From Pleomorphomonas koreensis DSM 23070 (GTDB lineage Bacteria; Pseudomonadota; Alphaproteobacteria; Rhizobiales; Pleomorphomonadaceae), in NCBI RefSeq assembly GCF_000425185.1, contig NZ_AULH01000007.1:248001-312000 (forward strand): 64,000 bases of DNA, read 5' to 3'. A program made the translations under genes and the position numbers. The stretch's first letter is position 1; the number at the start of each line of letters is the position of its first letter. The notes beneath the pieces were generated by a model, which searched no databases, was not told where the DNA came from, and saw nothing but the letters and a program-made list of their open reading frames with translations. This document shows positions 31,777 to 40,613 of the stretch, piece after piece.

Positions 31777-32689
31777 GAGGATCACCCTGCGCCAGCTCCG
31801 CTATCTCGACGCGCTCGCCGCCGAGGGGCATTTCGGCCGTGCCGCCGAGCGGGTTTCGGTCAGCCAGCCGGCGCTGTCGGCGCAGATCCGCGAGCTTGAG
31901 GAGGCGCTCGGCTGTCCCCTGGTCGAGCGTGCCGCCGCCGGCGCCCGCCTGACACCGGCCGGCGAGGCCATCGTCGGGCGTGGCCGCCGCATTCTCGCCG
32001 AGGTGGGCGACCTCGAGGCTTATGCCCGCGCCGCCGCAGACCCGGCCACCGGCGCGCTGAAGCTAGGCATCATCCCGTCGATCGGTCCCTATCTCTTGCC
32101 GAAGCTGCTGCCGGCCATCGCCGACGCCTTCCCGGCGCTCAGGGTCGGCGTACGCGAGACGGTGACGGCGACGTTGGTCGGCGAATTGCAGGCCGGCGGC
32201 CTCGATCTGGTCATCGCCAGCCTGCCGCTCGGCGATCCGTCCTTCGTGGAAGTGCCGGCATTCGCCGATGCCTTCCTGCTGGCGACGCCGGCGACGGGGC
32301 CGCTGTCGCTCGGCGCCTTCGACAGCGCCGCCGACATCCCGACCGAGGCGCTGCTGCTGCTCGAGGACGGCCATTGCCTGCGCGACCAGACGCTGGCCTC
32401 CTGCGGCGCCCTCGACGCCCGCCGGCTGACGCGGGCCGGCGTCACCTCGCTCGCCACCATCCTGCAACTGGTGGCGGCGGGGCAGGGGATCACGCTGTTG
32501 CCGGAGCTGTTTCTCGCCGCGACGCCGCTCGACGCCGACCGGGTGCGCCTGCGCCGGCTGTCGCGGCCCGAGCCGCACCGCACCATCGGCCTCGCCTGGC
32601 GCCGCACCAGCCCGCTCGCTCCGCTCTGCGAGCGAATCGCCGGCCTGATGCCGGGGCTGAAGCCGGCCGCCGACCGCCTGCCGGCATGA
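31775..32689 (+). CDS. oxyR: Hydrogen peroxide-inducible activator OxyR (LysR family)
   Basis: The 304-residue LysR-type regulator has an N-terminal winged HTH at residues 1-60 (LRQLRYLDALAAEGHFGRAA, SQPALSAQIRELEE). The redox pair is Cys201 and Cys210, in EDGHCLRDQ and LASC, with the spacing of the peroxide-sensing disulfide of E. coli OxyR. GQGITLLPE is the conserved RD-II segment. It is divergent from katA and convergent with the peroxidase gene. Together katA, oxyR and ccp form a peroxide-defence locus. Confidence 0.94.
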   Translation: MRITLRQLRYLDALAAEGHFGRAAERVSVSQPALSAQIRELEEALGCPLVERAAAGARLTPAGEAIVGRGRRILAEVGDLEAYARAAADPATGALKLGIIPSIGPYLLPKLLPAIADAFPALRVGVRETVTATLVGELQAGGLDLVIASLPLGDPSFVEVPAFADAFLLATPATGPLSLGAFDSAADIPTEALLLLEDGHCLRDQTLASCGALDARRLTRAGVTSLATILQLVAAGQGITLLPELFLAATPLDADRVRLRRLSRPEPHRTIGLAWRRTSPLAPLCERIAGLMPGLKPAADRLPA

Positions 32690-32714
32690 AAAAAGCCGGC
32701 CCCGTGGGGCCGGC
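32689..32714 (-). terminator. Terminator of the peroxidase gene, possibly bidirectional
   Basis: GCCGGCCCC and GGGGCCGGC form a 9-bp stem followed on the minus strand by TTTTTT, 31 bp past the ccp stop. It abuts the oxyR stop codon, so it may also end the oxyR transcript. Confidence 0.8.
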
Positions 32715-32744
32715 CGTGAGGCAATCGATCATCGCGATGGCAGA

Positions 32745-33454
32745 TTACTTGGCGATGACCTCGGCGGTCGGCCGCGGCGTGGTCGCCGTCTCCGGCGGCA
32801 GCACCGGGTATTCGACCGGACGCAGCTCGCCGGTCAGCGCCGTCAGGAAGGAGGCGATGGCCGTGGTCTCGTCGTCGTTGAGTTCGGCGCCGAGCTGGGC
32901 CGATCCCATGATGGCGACGGCCTGCTTCAGATCCCAGACCTTGCCCGAGTGGAAGTAGGGCGCGGTCAGCGCGACGTTGCGCAGCGGCGCGGCGCGGAAG
33001 ACATACTCGTCGTCCGCCGTCTTGGTGACCGAGAAGCGGCCCTTGTCGCCTTCCGGCAGGACGTCCGAACCCGGCCGCTCGACGACGCCGAACGGATAGT
33101 AGTCATGGCCGCCGAAGTTGACGCCGGAATGGCAGGCCGAGCAGCCCTTTTCCATGAACAGGTTGAGGCCGGTCTTCTGCACCTCGGTCATGGCGTTGTC
33201 GTCGCCTTCGAGCCAGCGGTCGAAGGGCGAGGCCGGCGTCAGCAGCGTCACCTCGAAGGCCTCGATGGCCTTGGCGACGTTGTCGAAGGTGACGGGCGAC
33301 GGATCGCCGGGGAAGGCGAGCTTGAACCAGTCGTTGTAGAGCGGCATGCTGGTCAGCGTGGCGATCACCTTGTCGGGCGTGCTCGCCATCTCGACGCCGG
33401 CCTGGATCGGGCCCTTGGCCTGGGCCTTCAGATCCTCGGCGCGGCCGTCCCAGA
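32745..33454 (-). pseudogene. Cytochrome c peroxidase (CcpA/MauG family), 3' part cut off by a Mu-like insertion
   Basis: The piece encodes the C-terminal 234 residues of a di-haem peroxidase, from WDGRAEDLK onward. It holds the second haem site CSACH, the loop GVNFGGHDYYPFGV and the C-terminal YFHSGKVWDLKQAV helix. The host frame resumes exactly at the insertion point (33454/33455). An ATG inside the mobile DNA (33494) would allow translation of MILRRAPFDFARYIW fused to this part, but with no signal peptide, so no periplasmic haem attachment is expected. Fused to the 5' part at 42960-43307, it gives a 350-residue protein of normal family length. Confidence 0.9.
33450..33454. repeat. Left copy of 5-bp target-site duplication CCAGA
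   Basis: CCAGA immediately precedes the element start TGTAGCG at 33455. The other copy is at 42960-42964. A 5-bp duplication is what phage Mu and its relatives make. Confidence 0.85.
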
Positions 33455-33502
33455 TGTAGCGCGCAAAATCAAATGGCGCTCTGCGCAAGATCACTTGGCA
33501 CC
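33455..33502. repeat. Left-end transposase-type sites L1 and L2
   Basis: L1 (33455-33480) reads TGTAGCGCGCAAAATCAAAT then GGCGCT. L2 (33483-33502) reads GCGCAAGATCACTTGGCACC. Both fit the consensus GCGCAAGATCAAATGGCAC, shared with the right end in inverse orientation. A weaker third match (AAATGGCC) lies near 33567. These are the expected binding sites of a MuA-type transposase. Confidence 0.75.
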
Positions 33503-33664
33503 AGATTAGGCGGCCGAATCGACCCGCTTTGGACGTCTGTTTAAACGGTCGAAAAACGCCGTTTGAAATGGCCTCGTAAACCGGCTGCTAGAGACGCCGT
33601 TTTGAGGCTGCCGGAATGACGCTAACGGGGCTACTGATAGCACCCCGCCGGGTCATTTCACAAC

Positions 33665-36600
33665 CTACCTTGGGATACCCCTGGAGCGCACCCCGAACTT
33701 CTGGCGCATGGCGCGATCGGCTCCGCCACCTGGCGTCGTCATCGCGTCGCCTACCGCATCCGACAGCACGAACTTTTCCTGCCGTCGACCGCGGCTGTCG
33801 CGCGTCGTCTCGTGTTCCACCCTAGAGCCGTTTGTGTTGATGATCTGGATGCTCGTCCCCGAATCCTGTCCGCCCTGGCCGTCCCACGAGGCCCGAACGC
33901 CGAGCCGGCCGGAGCGGTCCCGCGTCAGCGGGAAAATACCCTCGGGTTCGCCCGCTTCGCCCATCACGCCAGCACCCTTGGCAAAGGCGAACGTCGTGGG
34001 CGTCGAAACCACCTGGTTGGCGTAGGAATGAAGGCCACGGCCGCCCGGTATGCCGCCCAACGCATAGAGCGAGAACGCCGAGCTGTTGTCGGCACCCCAA
34101 CCGCTGCCGCCGAATAGTCCGCCGATGCCCGACAACAGCGACGACCAGAACCCGCCGCCCGACGATCCGCCCGCGCTGGAAATACCGTCGAGCAATTGTC
34201 CAAGCACCGAACCCAACCCCGGAATGAACTGGTCGGCGATGCCGGCAACGCCGTTTCTGAGCACCGAGAATTCAGCGCTGAGACCGGAAACCTGTTGTTC
34301 AGCCCATCCAGTGCCGTAGGATGAGGCACTGTCCGGAATGCCGCCGGTCTTTGCGCCTTTGGCACTGCTGGCGAAGCTCTCCAGGCCCGTCGTAGCCGTA
34401 CCGAGCGCCGCGTTGAACTTGTCGACGTAGGCGCTGCCAGTGGTGCCGAGAATGTCCGTTGCGGCGGCACCGGCCGCCAGAGGCCGGCCTGTGAACCATG
34501 CACTGGCCGCGTCGTTGGCATTGCCGAACCGACTGAGGTAGCCGCCGAAAATTCGGTTGAACACGGCATCCTGGGCCGAAGGATCAGCCAGGAAGGCCGA
34601 TGGCGTCATGGCGTAGCCGAGCGTCTGCTGTGTCCATGGGCCGACGTTCGCCCCCATCACGCCATAGCGACCATAGGCCCGGTCCCCCGTCGCGGTCACC
34701 GGCCCAAGTGCGCCGTAGCGCCCGCTGCTTTCAAGCTTGGCGATAGCCTCGCGGTATTTGGCCAGAAGGTCGGACCCGCCGACCAAGCCAAGACTTGGGG
34801 AGTTTGCCGGAGTGAGATTGCCGAACAGGCCACCACCAGCGCCGACACCGCCGAAGGTCACGAACACCGGATTTGCGGCGGAAGCGCCGCGCGCGCCATC
34901 CCCCAAGAGGCCGGAAACCATCTCGCCGAACAGGCCACCGCCGGCCTCGCCGGACCGCCCGAGCAAGCCTTGTGTTAGCTGGTCGGTGATGATGTTGGAT
35001 GACCAGCTCTTGAACGCGTCGCCGATCGCGTTCCAATCGCCTTCCAACGCCGATCCAAGCGCCGATTTTGTCGCCGACCGAAGGCCGTCCATGCGGCCTA
35101 TGGTCTCCTGCTGCGCCTTCGCCAGCTTGTCCAGGTCGCCAGCGGCGGCACCGTAACGGCTCCCCACCTCGGCAATGGTGCGGGCGAGTTCCGGCGTGAT
35201 CTGGACGCCAGCGCGGGCATACTCGTTGTAGAGCCGCATCTGTTCGGTGAGATTGGCGGCGTCTCCGGCCGAAAGGCCAAAGGTCGCGCGCTGCAAGGCA
35301 ACGGCCCGTTCAAGCTCGGAAGTCGAACGCGCGGCATCCTGAAGCGGTTGAAGCAAAGCGCGTCGGCGGGCCGTCTCAATTTCCAAAGCCTCGGCCTGCC
35401 TGTAGAGGTCGATCGCGTCCGTCGCGCCATAGGTCTTTGTGATCAGCTCGTCATACCGGGCGGTAATCGACTTGATCGTTGCATCGAGCCCCATTAGGCC
35501 GGTGGATGCGGCGGCGCGCTGTGCCTGTTTCAGGGCTTCCGTCGCGGCCTTGAGTTCGTCCGCGCTGTAGTCGAGGGAACGGCGGGGATCGTCTTGCGGC
35601 AGGATGGAAGGCGGCAACATACCGACCGCATCGGTGCTCGCACCCATGGCGTACGGGTCGTTTTCCCGGCCGCGCCAGCGATCTGCAATCGCCCGCATCG
35701 CCGGATCGGCCATCAGGCTGGTGTTCCGGATGCGATCCAGCGCCGTTTGGGTTTCGGCCATCGCATCAGTGAGACCGAGCCAATAATCGGTGATCTCGCT
35801 GATGTTCTCGACGCCGGAGTTCTTGAGGTCGGTCAGTCCGTCGCGGAAGACGCGAACCTGCGGATCGCTGCGCTCGATCGAGGCGGCGAACTCGTCGAAG
35901 ATCGTCTTCAGCCCCTTCTCCGAGTCCGGAGCCCATGAGTTGGGATTATTGAACAGAAACAGCTCGTTTTGGATGTCCGCCGCCTGCTTCTGCAGATCCT
36001 CCCGAAGGCTTTTGACGTTGAGCTTGCTCTGGGCGGCCAGAACGTTGGCCGTGTCCTGGGCGTAGCCCTGGGCGGCATCCCCCGCGCCCTTGAAGCGTTT
36101 GGCGATCTCCGACACCAGATCGGCTTGCCGTTTCAGATCATCTTCCAGGCTGTCAGCGCCGGAGTTCCACGACGCAAAGAACTGGATAGCCGCCGCGCCG
36201 GCAGCCGTCAGGCCCACGGTTGCAAGCGAAAGCGGCGAAAGCAGCCCGACGAAAGCCGCGCCGAGACCTGCAATGGGCCGCTCCATGGTGGAAAGTACAC
36301 TCGACAGCTGCGCGCCCTGCTGAAGGCCGATCATCAGGGGATTCATCCCCATGGCGGCTGTGACGCCGATATCCTGAAACTGCGCGGCAATGTTGGCAGT
36401 CTGGAAGGCACCGGCTGAGCCGTAGGTCGGTCCGAGCGGGTTGATTGTTGCCTGCTGTCGGAGCGCCAGGTTGCGCCCTTTGATGGCGTCGATCGACGCC
36501 AAGGTTGCCTGCCGATGCCGGGAAAGCGCGGCTGTCATTTCATCCGTCGAAAGCGCACCCATGGCGTGCGCCGTGCGGATTTCGACCTGAGCGGACTTGT

Positions 36601-36877
36601 AAGATTGGATGGCGGCGAACACCGGATTGTACTTGGCCCTGAGGTTGTCGAGCGCCATACCCTCGGAGGCAAGAATTCCAGTCCACAGCTTGGCTTTCTC
36701 GTTGGCGGCCGTGTCATGTAGGCCACCGAGCGCGCCATCAAGGGTCTGCACCTTGGGCGTTGCCTGTCCGGCCGCCTCGCCGATCGACTGAACCGCCTGC
36801 CGCGCCTCGCTCGCTCCTGCCTTGGCGCGGGCGGCGTCGAGGTCGACGCCGATGGATACCCTGAAATTCTGTGCCAT
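33665..36877 (-). CDS. Phage tail tape-measure protein with embedded transglycosylase-like domain
   Basis: The 1070-residue protein is of lambda-type tape-measure class. The N-terminus is alpha-helical and repetitive (ARAKAGASEARQAVQSIGEA). A hydrophobic region near 190-235 follows AMGMNPLMIGLQQGAQLS. At about residues 705-805 there is a lysozyme-like segment (KLESSGRYGALG, GDRAYGRYGVMG, ASAWFTGRP) that could open the cell wall during DNA entry. Near residue 980 the conserved GEAGEPEGIFPL and GRLGV end-piece is typical of siphophage tapes. GAGGGG precedes the ATG. It is intact but isolated: no major tail, chaperone or tip gene flanks it. Confidence 0.85.
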   Translation of the reverse strand: MAQNFRVSIGVDLDAARAKAGASEARQAVQSIGEAAGQATPKVQTLDGALGGLHDTAANEKAKLWTGILASEGMALDNLRAKYNPVFAAIQSYKSAQVEIRTAHAMGALSTDEMTAALSRHRQATLASIDAIKGRNLALRQQATINPLGPTYGSAGAFQTANIAAQFQDIGVTAAMGMNPLMIGLQQGAQLSSVLSTMERPIAGLGAAFVGLLSPLSLATVGLTAAGAAAIQFFASWNSGADSLEDDLKRQADLVSEIAKRFKGAGDAAQGYAQDTANVLAAQSKLNVKSLREDLQKQAADIQNELFLFNNPNSWAPDSEKGLKTIFDEFAASIERSDPQVRVFRDGLTDLKNSGVENISEITDYWLGLTDAMAETQTALDRIRNTSLMADPAMRAIADRWRGRENDPYAMGASTDAVGMLPPSILPQDDPRRSLDYSADELKAATEALKQAQRAAASTGLMGLDATIKSITARYDELITKTYGATDAIDLYRQAEALEIETARRRALLQPLQDAARSTSELERAVALQRATFGLSAGDAANLTEQMRLYNEYARAGVQITPELARTIAEVGSRYGAAAGDLDKLAKAQQETIGRMDGLRSATKSALGSALEGDWNAIGDAFKSWSSNIITDQLTQGLLGRSGEAGGGLFGEMVSGLLGDGARGASAANPVFVTFGGVGAGGGLFGNLTPANSPSLGLVGGSDLLAKYREAIAKLESSGRYGALGPVTATGDRAYGRYGVMGANVGPWTQQTLGYAMTPSAFLADPSAQDAVFNRIFGGYLSRFGNANDAASAWFTGRPLAAGAAATDILGTTGSAYVDKFNAALGTATTGLESFASSAKGAKTGGIPDSASSYGTGWAEQQVSGLSAEFSVLRNGVAGIADQFIPGLGSVLGQLLDGISSAGGSSGGGFWSSLLSGIGGLFGGSGWGADNSSAFSLYALGGIPGGRGLHSYANQVVSTPTTFAFAKGAGVMGEAGEPEGIFPLTRDRSGRLGVRASWDGQGGQDSGTSIQIINTNGSRVEHETTRDSRGRRQEKFVLSDAVGDAMTTPGGGADRAMRQKFGVRSRGIPR

Positions 36878-36891
36878 GGCGCTAACCCCTC

Positions 36892-36943
36892 AAAAAAACG
36901 CTCCGGCCGGCCTGGCGCTCTAGGCGCTCTGCCAGCCGGAGCG
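36892..36943 (-). terminator. Rho-independent terminator between gpT and the tape-measure gene
   Basis: On the minus strand CGCTCCGGC pairs with GCCGGAGCG and is followed by TTTTTTT, 46 bp past the gpT stop and just before the tape-measure start. It should end the head-gene transcript, leaving the tape-measure gene dependent on read-through or its own promoter. Confidence 0.8.
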
Positions 36944-36988
36944 GCCACTCCCGATGCGCAACACCGCAAACACACCGGGCGACAGGCA

Positions 36989-37879
36989 TTACTCCACCCA
37001 AGGCGACATGATCACTTCGACCGTCTTGTACCAAGGGTTACTGGCCCCGGCGGCATTGGTCGCCGAGTTGATCAGCGTCAGGGCCTTTTCCTCGTTCGCC
37101 GGGCCGACAACCAGAACGGTCGGCTTGATGGCAAGCGGGCGGCCTCCGTCACCCTTGAGGCTTTGCATGGCGACGCGCGCCAGGCTGTAGTTGGTCGGCG
37201 TCAGATCGGCCTTGGAGCCGAATGCGAGCTGCCAAAGGCCGTATCCAGCCGCGCACCGACCATCGACGCCGTAGATGAACTCCTTGTTGAAGAACACGTT
37301 ATCGTCGGAAAGGTCAGTCTTGGTTTGGAGGTTGTACGGCCGGCGCTCCTGGTAGACGAGTGGCCGAATGGCGCGGCTCGTGTCGAGCAGGTACCAGGGC
37401 TCGCCGGAGCCGGCCTGCATGTTCGACACCGACGTTTCCTCGCCGTCCTTCATCACCGGATGATCGGTGTCGAAGAAGTACTGCCCGTCAAAGCATTCGG
37501 TGGCGAAGCCGGCGCCGAGGGTCGAAAACACCAGCTCGTCAGGATGCACGGCCGCCGCGCGGCCCATCTCCTGCATGAGCGGCGCGAAGACGCCATACTT
37601 GTCGTCCTCGATCTTCTCGCGCTGAACACCGATGGTGTTCTCGAACGACCGATTGCCGATCGTGTAGCCGTTGGCCGAAATGCTGTTGATGATGCGCGGC
37701 CCGATCCACTCGCGCATACCGGGGATCTGGTTCAGCCAGCCATAGACCTCGTCCTGGGCCGACGAAGGAACGCGCATGGCAACCGTCGACCAAGCGGGCT
37801 TGGCGTCGGCGAAGCCCTGCGAGAAGGCCCCGTTGAAGCCGGTGAAGATGAAGTCGAGATTTTGGCGGTTGATGATCAT
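36989..37879 (-). CDS. Mu-like major head protein gpT
   Basis: The 296-residue protein starts MIINRQNLDFIFTGFNGAFS, the hallmark of Mu gpT-type capsid proteins (PF10124). FQP-type capsid segments follow: IPGMREWIG, TIGNRSFENTIGV and FFDTDHPV. The ATG at 37879 lies 4 bp after the gpI stop, with GAAGAGG upstream. In Mu this protein forms the icosahedral shell after gpI processing. It looks complete. Confidence 0.88.
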   Translation of the reverse strand: MIINRQNLDFIFTGFNGAFSQGFADAKPAWSTVAMRVPSSAQDEVYGWLNQIPGMREWIGPRIINSISANGYTIGNRSFENTIGVQREKIEDDKYGVFAPLMQEMGRAAAVHPDELVFSTLGAGFATECFDGQYFFDTDHPVMKDGEETSVSNMQAGSGEPWYLLDTSRAIRPLVYQERRPYNLQTKTDLSDDNVFFNKEFIYGVDGRCAAGYGLWQLAFGSKADLTPTNYSLARVAMQSLKGDGGRPLAIKPTVLVVGPANEEKALTLINSATNAAGASNPWYKTVEVIMSPWVE

Positions 37880-37883
37880 CGGC

Positions 37884-38915
37884 TTAGGCCTCTTCATCGG
37901 CCGCGCCACGGCGGGCGGCGGCATAGGTGGCGGGGCTCAACCCCATGTTCTTGCAGACTTCCTCTTCCTCGGCGGAAAGCGTCTGGCTGTGTTCGGAATG
38001 GGACGAGCGCTTGCCGATCGTCATCGGCTCGACAATCCGATTGAAGGCCGGCCCGACGCGTCTCAAGAAGGCGTCGAACTGCGGCGTGTTGACCGTGCAA
38101 AGCGAAACGGCCCAATCCTTGAGATAGGGCGGAAGGCTTCCCTTGCTGATTTCCATGGAAACGCGGTGTTCCGCCGCTTCCATGGTCACGCCCTGCCGAA
38201 GCTTGTTGGCATCGGCAACCACTCGCTCAAAGTCGCCGATCGGCACATACTTCGTCGGATCGAAATCGGGGGCATGAGCGGCCAGAGTGGTATCACCCGA
38301 AAGAACGGCGATTTCGGCAGTATGGGCCGAAAGGTCGCGAAGCCGCGCCAGGACAATGCCTTGGTCGGTCGTTTCCGGCAGGCCGAGAAGCGCGGCCGCG
38401 CTGCGGACCTTGGCCGCGAGCTGATCGGATTTCATGGAAGGTTCCTCCGCCTGCGAGAGCGCGGTGAGTTGGTCAAGGTTGGGATTGTTGGTGAGCGCGG
38501 CATTAAGAATCGACTTGATCACACCGTCGCTCGTGTGGCGGAAAACCGGGGAAATGTAGCGGTATTCCCGCTTTTCAACGCGTTCGGCTCCGGCCTCGGT
38601 CCATTCGACCTTGCCCCAGATGCCATCTTCACGCGCCTGCATGCCGACAATCCAGCCGGCCGCCGGAGCTGGCTGCCCGTTGTCTTTCGCCTTGAGCGTC
38701 TGGTGCTCGTAATCGACTACCATTTTCCGCTTGCCGGCGTAGGCGCGGCTGGTGTTGATGACGGCATCGGCGCTTTCGAGGCGGTATGGCCCCCGGCCGT
38801 CGCGGCCCCAGAACTCGCCCGATGGGATCAGATGCACCCAAGAGGTCGTAGGGCCGGCCTGCTCCGACATGAGCGCGACGGAAAGGGAGTTGCTGGCCTC
38901 GCCGAACTTGCTCAC
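37884..38915 (-). CDS. Mu-like gpI protease/scaffold protein
   Basis: The 343-residue protein matches the phage I protein family (PF10123). WVHLIPSGEFWGRDGRGPY, then KRKMVVDYEHQTL with AGWIVGMQAREDGIWGKVEW and EYRYISPVFRH, form the protease domain. The C-terminal half is helical and scaffold-like, with internal ATGs such as MKSDQLAAK that may start a separate scaffold (Mu gpZ-like). The GTG start overlaps the upstream stop (GTGA) and has GGGAG at 8 nt. It is directly upstream of gpT as in Mu. Confidence 0.83.
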   Translation of the reverse strand: MSKFGEASNSLSVALMSEQAGPTTSWVHLIPSGEFWGRDGRGPYRLESADAVINTSRAYAGKRKMVVDYEHQTLKAKDNGQPAPAAGWIVGMQAREDGIWGKVEWTEAGAERVEKREYRYISPVFRHTSDGVIKSILNAALTNNPNLDQLTALSQAEEPSMKSDQLAAKVRSAAALLGLPETTDQGIVLARLRDLSAHTAEIAVLSGDTTLAAHAPDFDPTKYVPIGDFERVVADANKLRQGVTMEAAEHRVSMEISKGSLPPYLKDWAVSLCTVNTPQFDAFLRRVGPAFNRIVEPMTIGKRSSHSEHSQTLSAEEEEVCKNMGLSPATYAAARRGAADEEA

Positions 38916-39334
38916 CGGCCGTACTCCCTGCGCTTCTGCGAGGAAGGTCCACCCGCTTTGCCCGCCTGAAACGGCTTCTGATGACGCGCTACTGTTGCGA
39001 CATCGATATGAAGAGTTCGGGCAATCTCTTGCTGTTTCATACCCTTGGCGGATAGGTAGCGACTGAGAAATTTCTTACCGAGCGGGACCTTGAATACCCC
39101 GCCGCAGAAATACTCCCCAATCTCCAGCGCGGCTTCCTCACCGATCTCTTTGACGACGGAGCTATTTTTGTAGACTCTGTGTCGGCCCACCTGGATTTGC
39201 GAACCACCCAAGGCGAGAAGCAAGCTGGCTGTCTTGTCGATTCCAATGAGATCGACAAACACCATGATTTCGTCTGGAATTGGCGCCGAGCGAACAGCGC
39301 CTCGGATAGTCCATGTCTGTTCCATGCCGCACAT
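38912..39334 (-). CDS. Possible Mor/C-type HTH activator with duplicated motif
   Basis: The product is 140 residues from the ATG at 39334. Two similar segments, VDLIGIDKTASLLLALGGSQ (28-47) and VKEIGEEAALEIGEYFCGG (61-79), resemble the Mor dimerisation motif ('I..EAA..L...GG..VYIP'). A helix-turn-helix follows at about 98-118 (MKQQEIARTLHIDVATVARH). Mor activates middle genes of Mu and lies upstream of the head genes, as here. The start is uncertain because no good ribosome site was found; the frame is open to 39463. It ends in a GTGA overlap with gpI, so its translation is coupled to head genes. Confidence 0.5.
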   Translation of the reverse strand: MCGMEQTWTIRGAVRSAPIPDEIMVFVDLIGIDKTASLLLALGGSQIQVGRHRVYKNSSVVKEIGEEAALEIGEYFCGGVFKVPLGKKFLSRYLSAKGMKQQEIARTLHIDVATVARHQKPFQAGKAGGPSSQKRREYGR

Positions 39335-39642
39335 ACTGGGGGGTAATGCACGGAAAAACTTCCCACGTGTTTGCGGTAGGGTCGGCAATATCTGAGAGTT
39401 TTGGCCCTCATTCGGACCGCGTAAGGCGCGCTTCTCTGAAGCCGCCAGAGGCGCGCAAAACACTCGCCGCGCCTGTTTCGCCCAAAATGAGCGCCCATGG
39501 CAGGGCCGTCAATCCCCCTTACCACCGGAGCCGCAACCCCCAAAAACCCGTCAGCGGCCAAATTTCCCCGTTTGAAACTCGTTTTAATGCCCGCTCGTCC
39601 CGAGGCACCGCATCTCAAGCCCCGGAACGTCGTTTTCACAGC
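39335..39642. other. Gap between the Mu-domain genes and the Mor-like gene
   Basis: A 308-bp stretch holds the 5' part of the open frame of the downstream gene and another overlapping open frame. Neither has a ribosome site or family sequence. A promoter for the head genes would be expected here, but none is clear. It may be the scar of a deletion, since a full Mu relative would have many genes at this point. Confidence 0.4.
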
Positions 39643-40215
39643 CTAAACCCGGTTGGCGATGCCGAACCGGATCATCACCCGCGCCGCCTCTTCCACGTCG
39701 GGCAACACCACGCCGGGCGGCAGGTAGTCGGGCAGCATGTCCCATGCCTCGCCAAGCGTCGGCGCGTCGTCGCTCCTGAGGATCCTCATCAGCGGCAGCA
39801 CCCAAGGCGGCGCGGTGTTCTCCGGCACCTTCTCCGGCAGTGGCGGCGCATCGGGAAGGCCGATCATCGCCGGAACGATGGCGTCGATCGGCGGCAGGTC
39901 GAGCACCCGGCCTATCAGCGCGTCGAAGGTCCGGTCGGGCAGGCTCGACACATGATAGGCGAAGTGCCAGCGCCGTTCGCCTTGCACCTTGCGCTTAAGC
40001 CACCCTTCGGCCGTCGCCTTTCGGGCGATCGCCGCCTTGCCCGCCGGCAGGCCCGGCAGGCGCTTGGCGTCCAGCTCGGCGGCCGACATCCACTCCTGGA
40101 TAGCCCACCGCTCCCGAACGATCCGGATCAGCATGGCCTCCAGGTACGTCAGCCGCCGCTGGGCATAGGCCCACACGTCGGCGTCAACCGTCACCGTCAG
40201 GTCGAAAGTCGTCAT
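39643..40215 (-). CDS. Mu A/repressor-type DNA-binding domain protein (single domain)
   Basis: The 190-residue protein has a Mu-type winged-helix DNA-binding domain (PF02316 type) at about residues 38-100: EWMSAAEL, LPGLPAGKAAI, EGWLKRK, then FAYHVSSLPDRTFDALI. This is the pattern of the N-terminus of MuA and the Mu repressor, where YxxxSLP closes the domain. No D-D-E catalytic core follows; residues 105-190 are Pro-rich and acidic. The N-terminal 35 residues form a helix. Start and stop overlap neighbours by ATGA, giving tight coupling. Confidence 0.65.
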   Translation of the reverse strand: MTTFDLTVTVDADVWAYAQRRLTYLEAMLIRIVRERWAIQEWMSAAELDAKRLPGLPAGKAAIARKATAEGWLKRKVQGERRWHFAYHVSSLPDRTFDALIGRVLDLPPIDAIVPAMIGLPDAPPLPEKVPENTAPPWVLPLMRILRSDDAPTLGEAWDMLPDYLPPGVVLPDVEEAARVMIRFGIANRV

Positions 40216-40613
40216 GGCCTTCCCCTGTCTTGAGGCAGGAGGCCGGCGCGCTTCATCAGCTCCTCAATCAGCGCGTCGGTTGGAACGCCGCTGAAATCGA
40301 TCTTGACCGAGTCCGACCGCACCGGCTCGGTGCCGATGCCTTCGGCCGCGAAGCTGTCGAATCGCTTCTTGACCTCCATGCGCTCGGCGAGCAGCCCGGC
40401 GGCGCGTAGCTTCATCTCGTCGTCGGTGATGAAGGGCAGCAGGGCGAACAGGTGGTATTCGAAGCCGCCGCCCTTGGCGAGGCGGACGCGTATGAAGGCT
40501 TCGTCATGGAACGGCCTCTCTGCCCTTATCCAGGAGTTGACCGCGTGTTTGCTGTTCAGATGGCCGATCAGGCCCAACGAGGCGATCTCGGTCGGGGAAA
40601 GCCACTCTTTCAT
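40212..40613 (-). CDS. Mu-type DNA-binding domain protein (single domain)
   Basis: The 133-residue protein starts directly in the domain: MKEWLSPTEIASL, then GGGFEYHLFALLP. The remainder is a charged helix (RAAGLLAERMEVKKRFDSF) and an acidic tail. It overlaps both neighbours by 4 bp (ATGA). The EW(L/M)SxxEI opening and FEYH closing motif are shared with the flanking proteins, so the three genes probably arose by duplication. Confidence 0.6.
   Translation of the reverse strand: MKEWLSPTEIASLGLIGHLNSKHAVNSWIRAERPFHDEAFIRVRLAKGGGFEYHLFALLPFITDDEMKLRAAGLLAERMEVKKRFDSFAAEGIGTEPVRSDSVKIDFSGVPTDALIEELMKRAGLLPQDRGRP

Noticed and set aside
39037..39639. 200-codon minus-strand frame overlapping the Mor-like gene
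   Set aside because: It conflicts with the frame carrying the HTH motif and the coupled GTGA overlap, and has a Cys/Arg/Trp-rich shadow-like composition.
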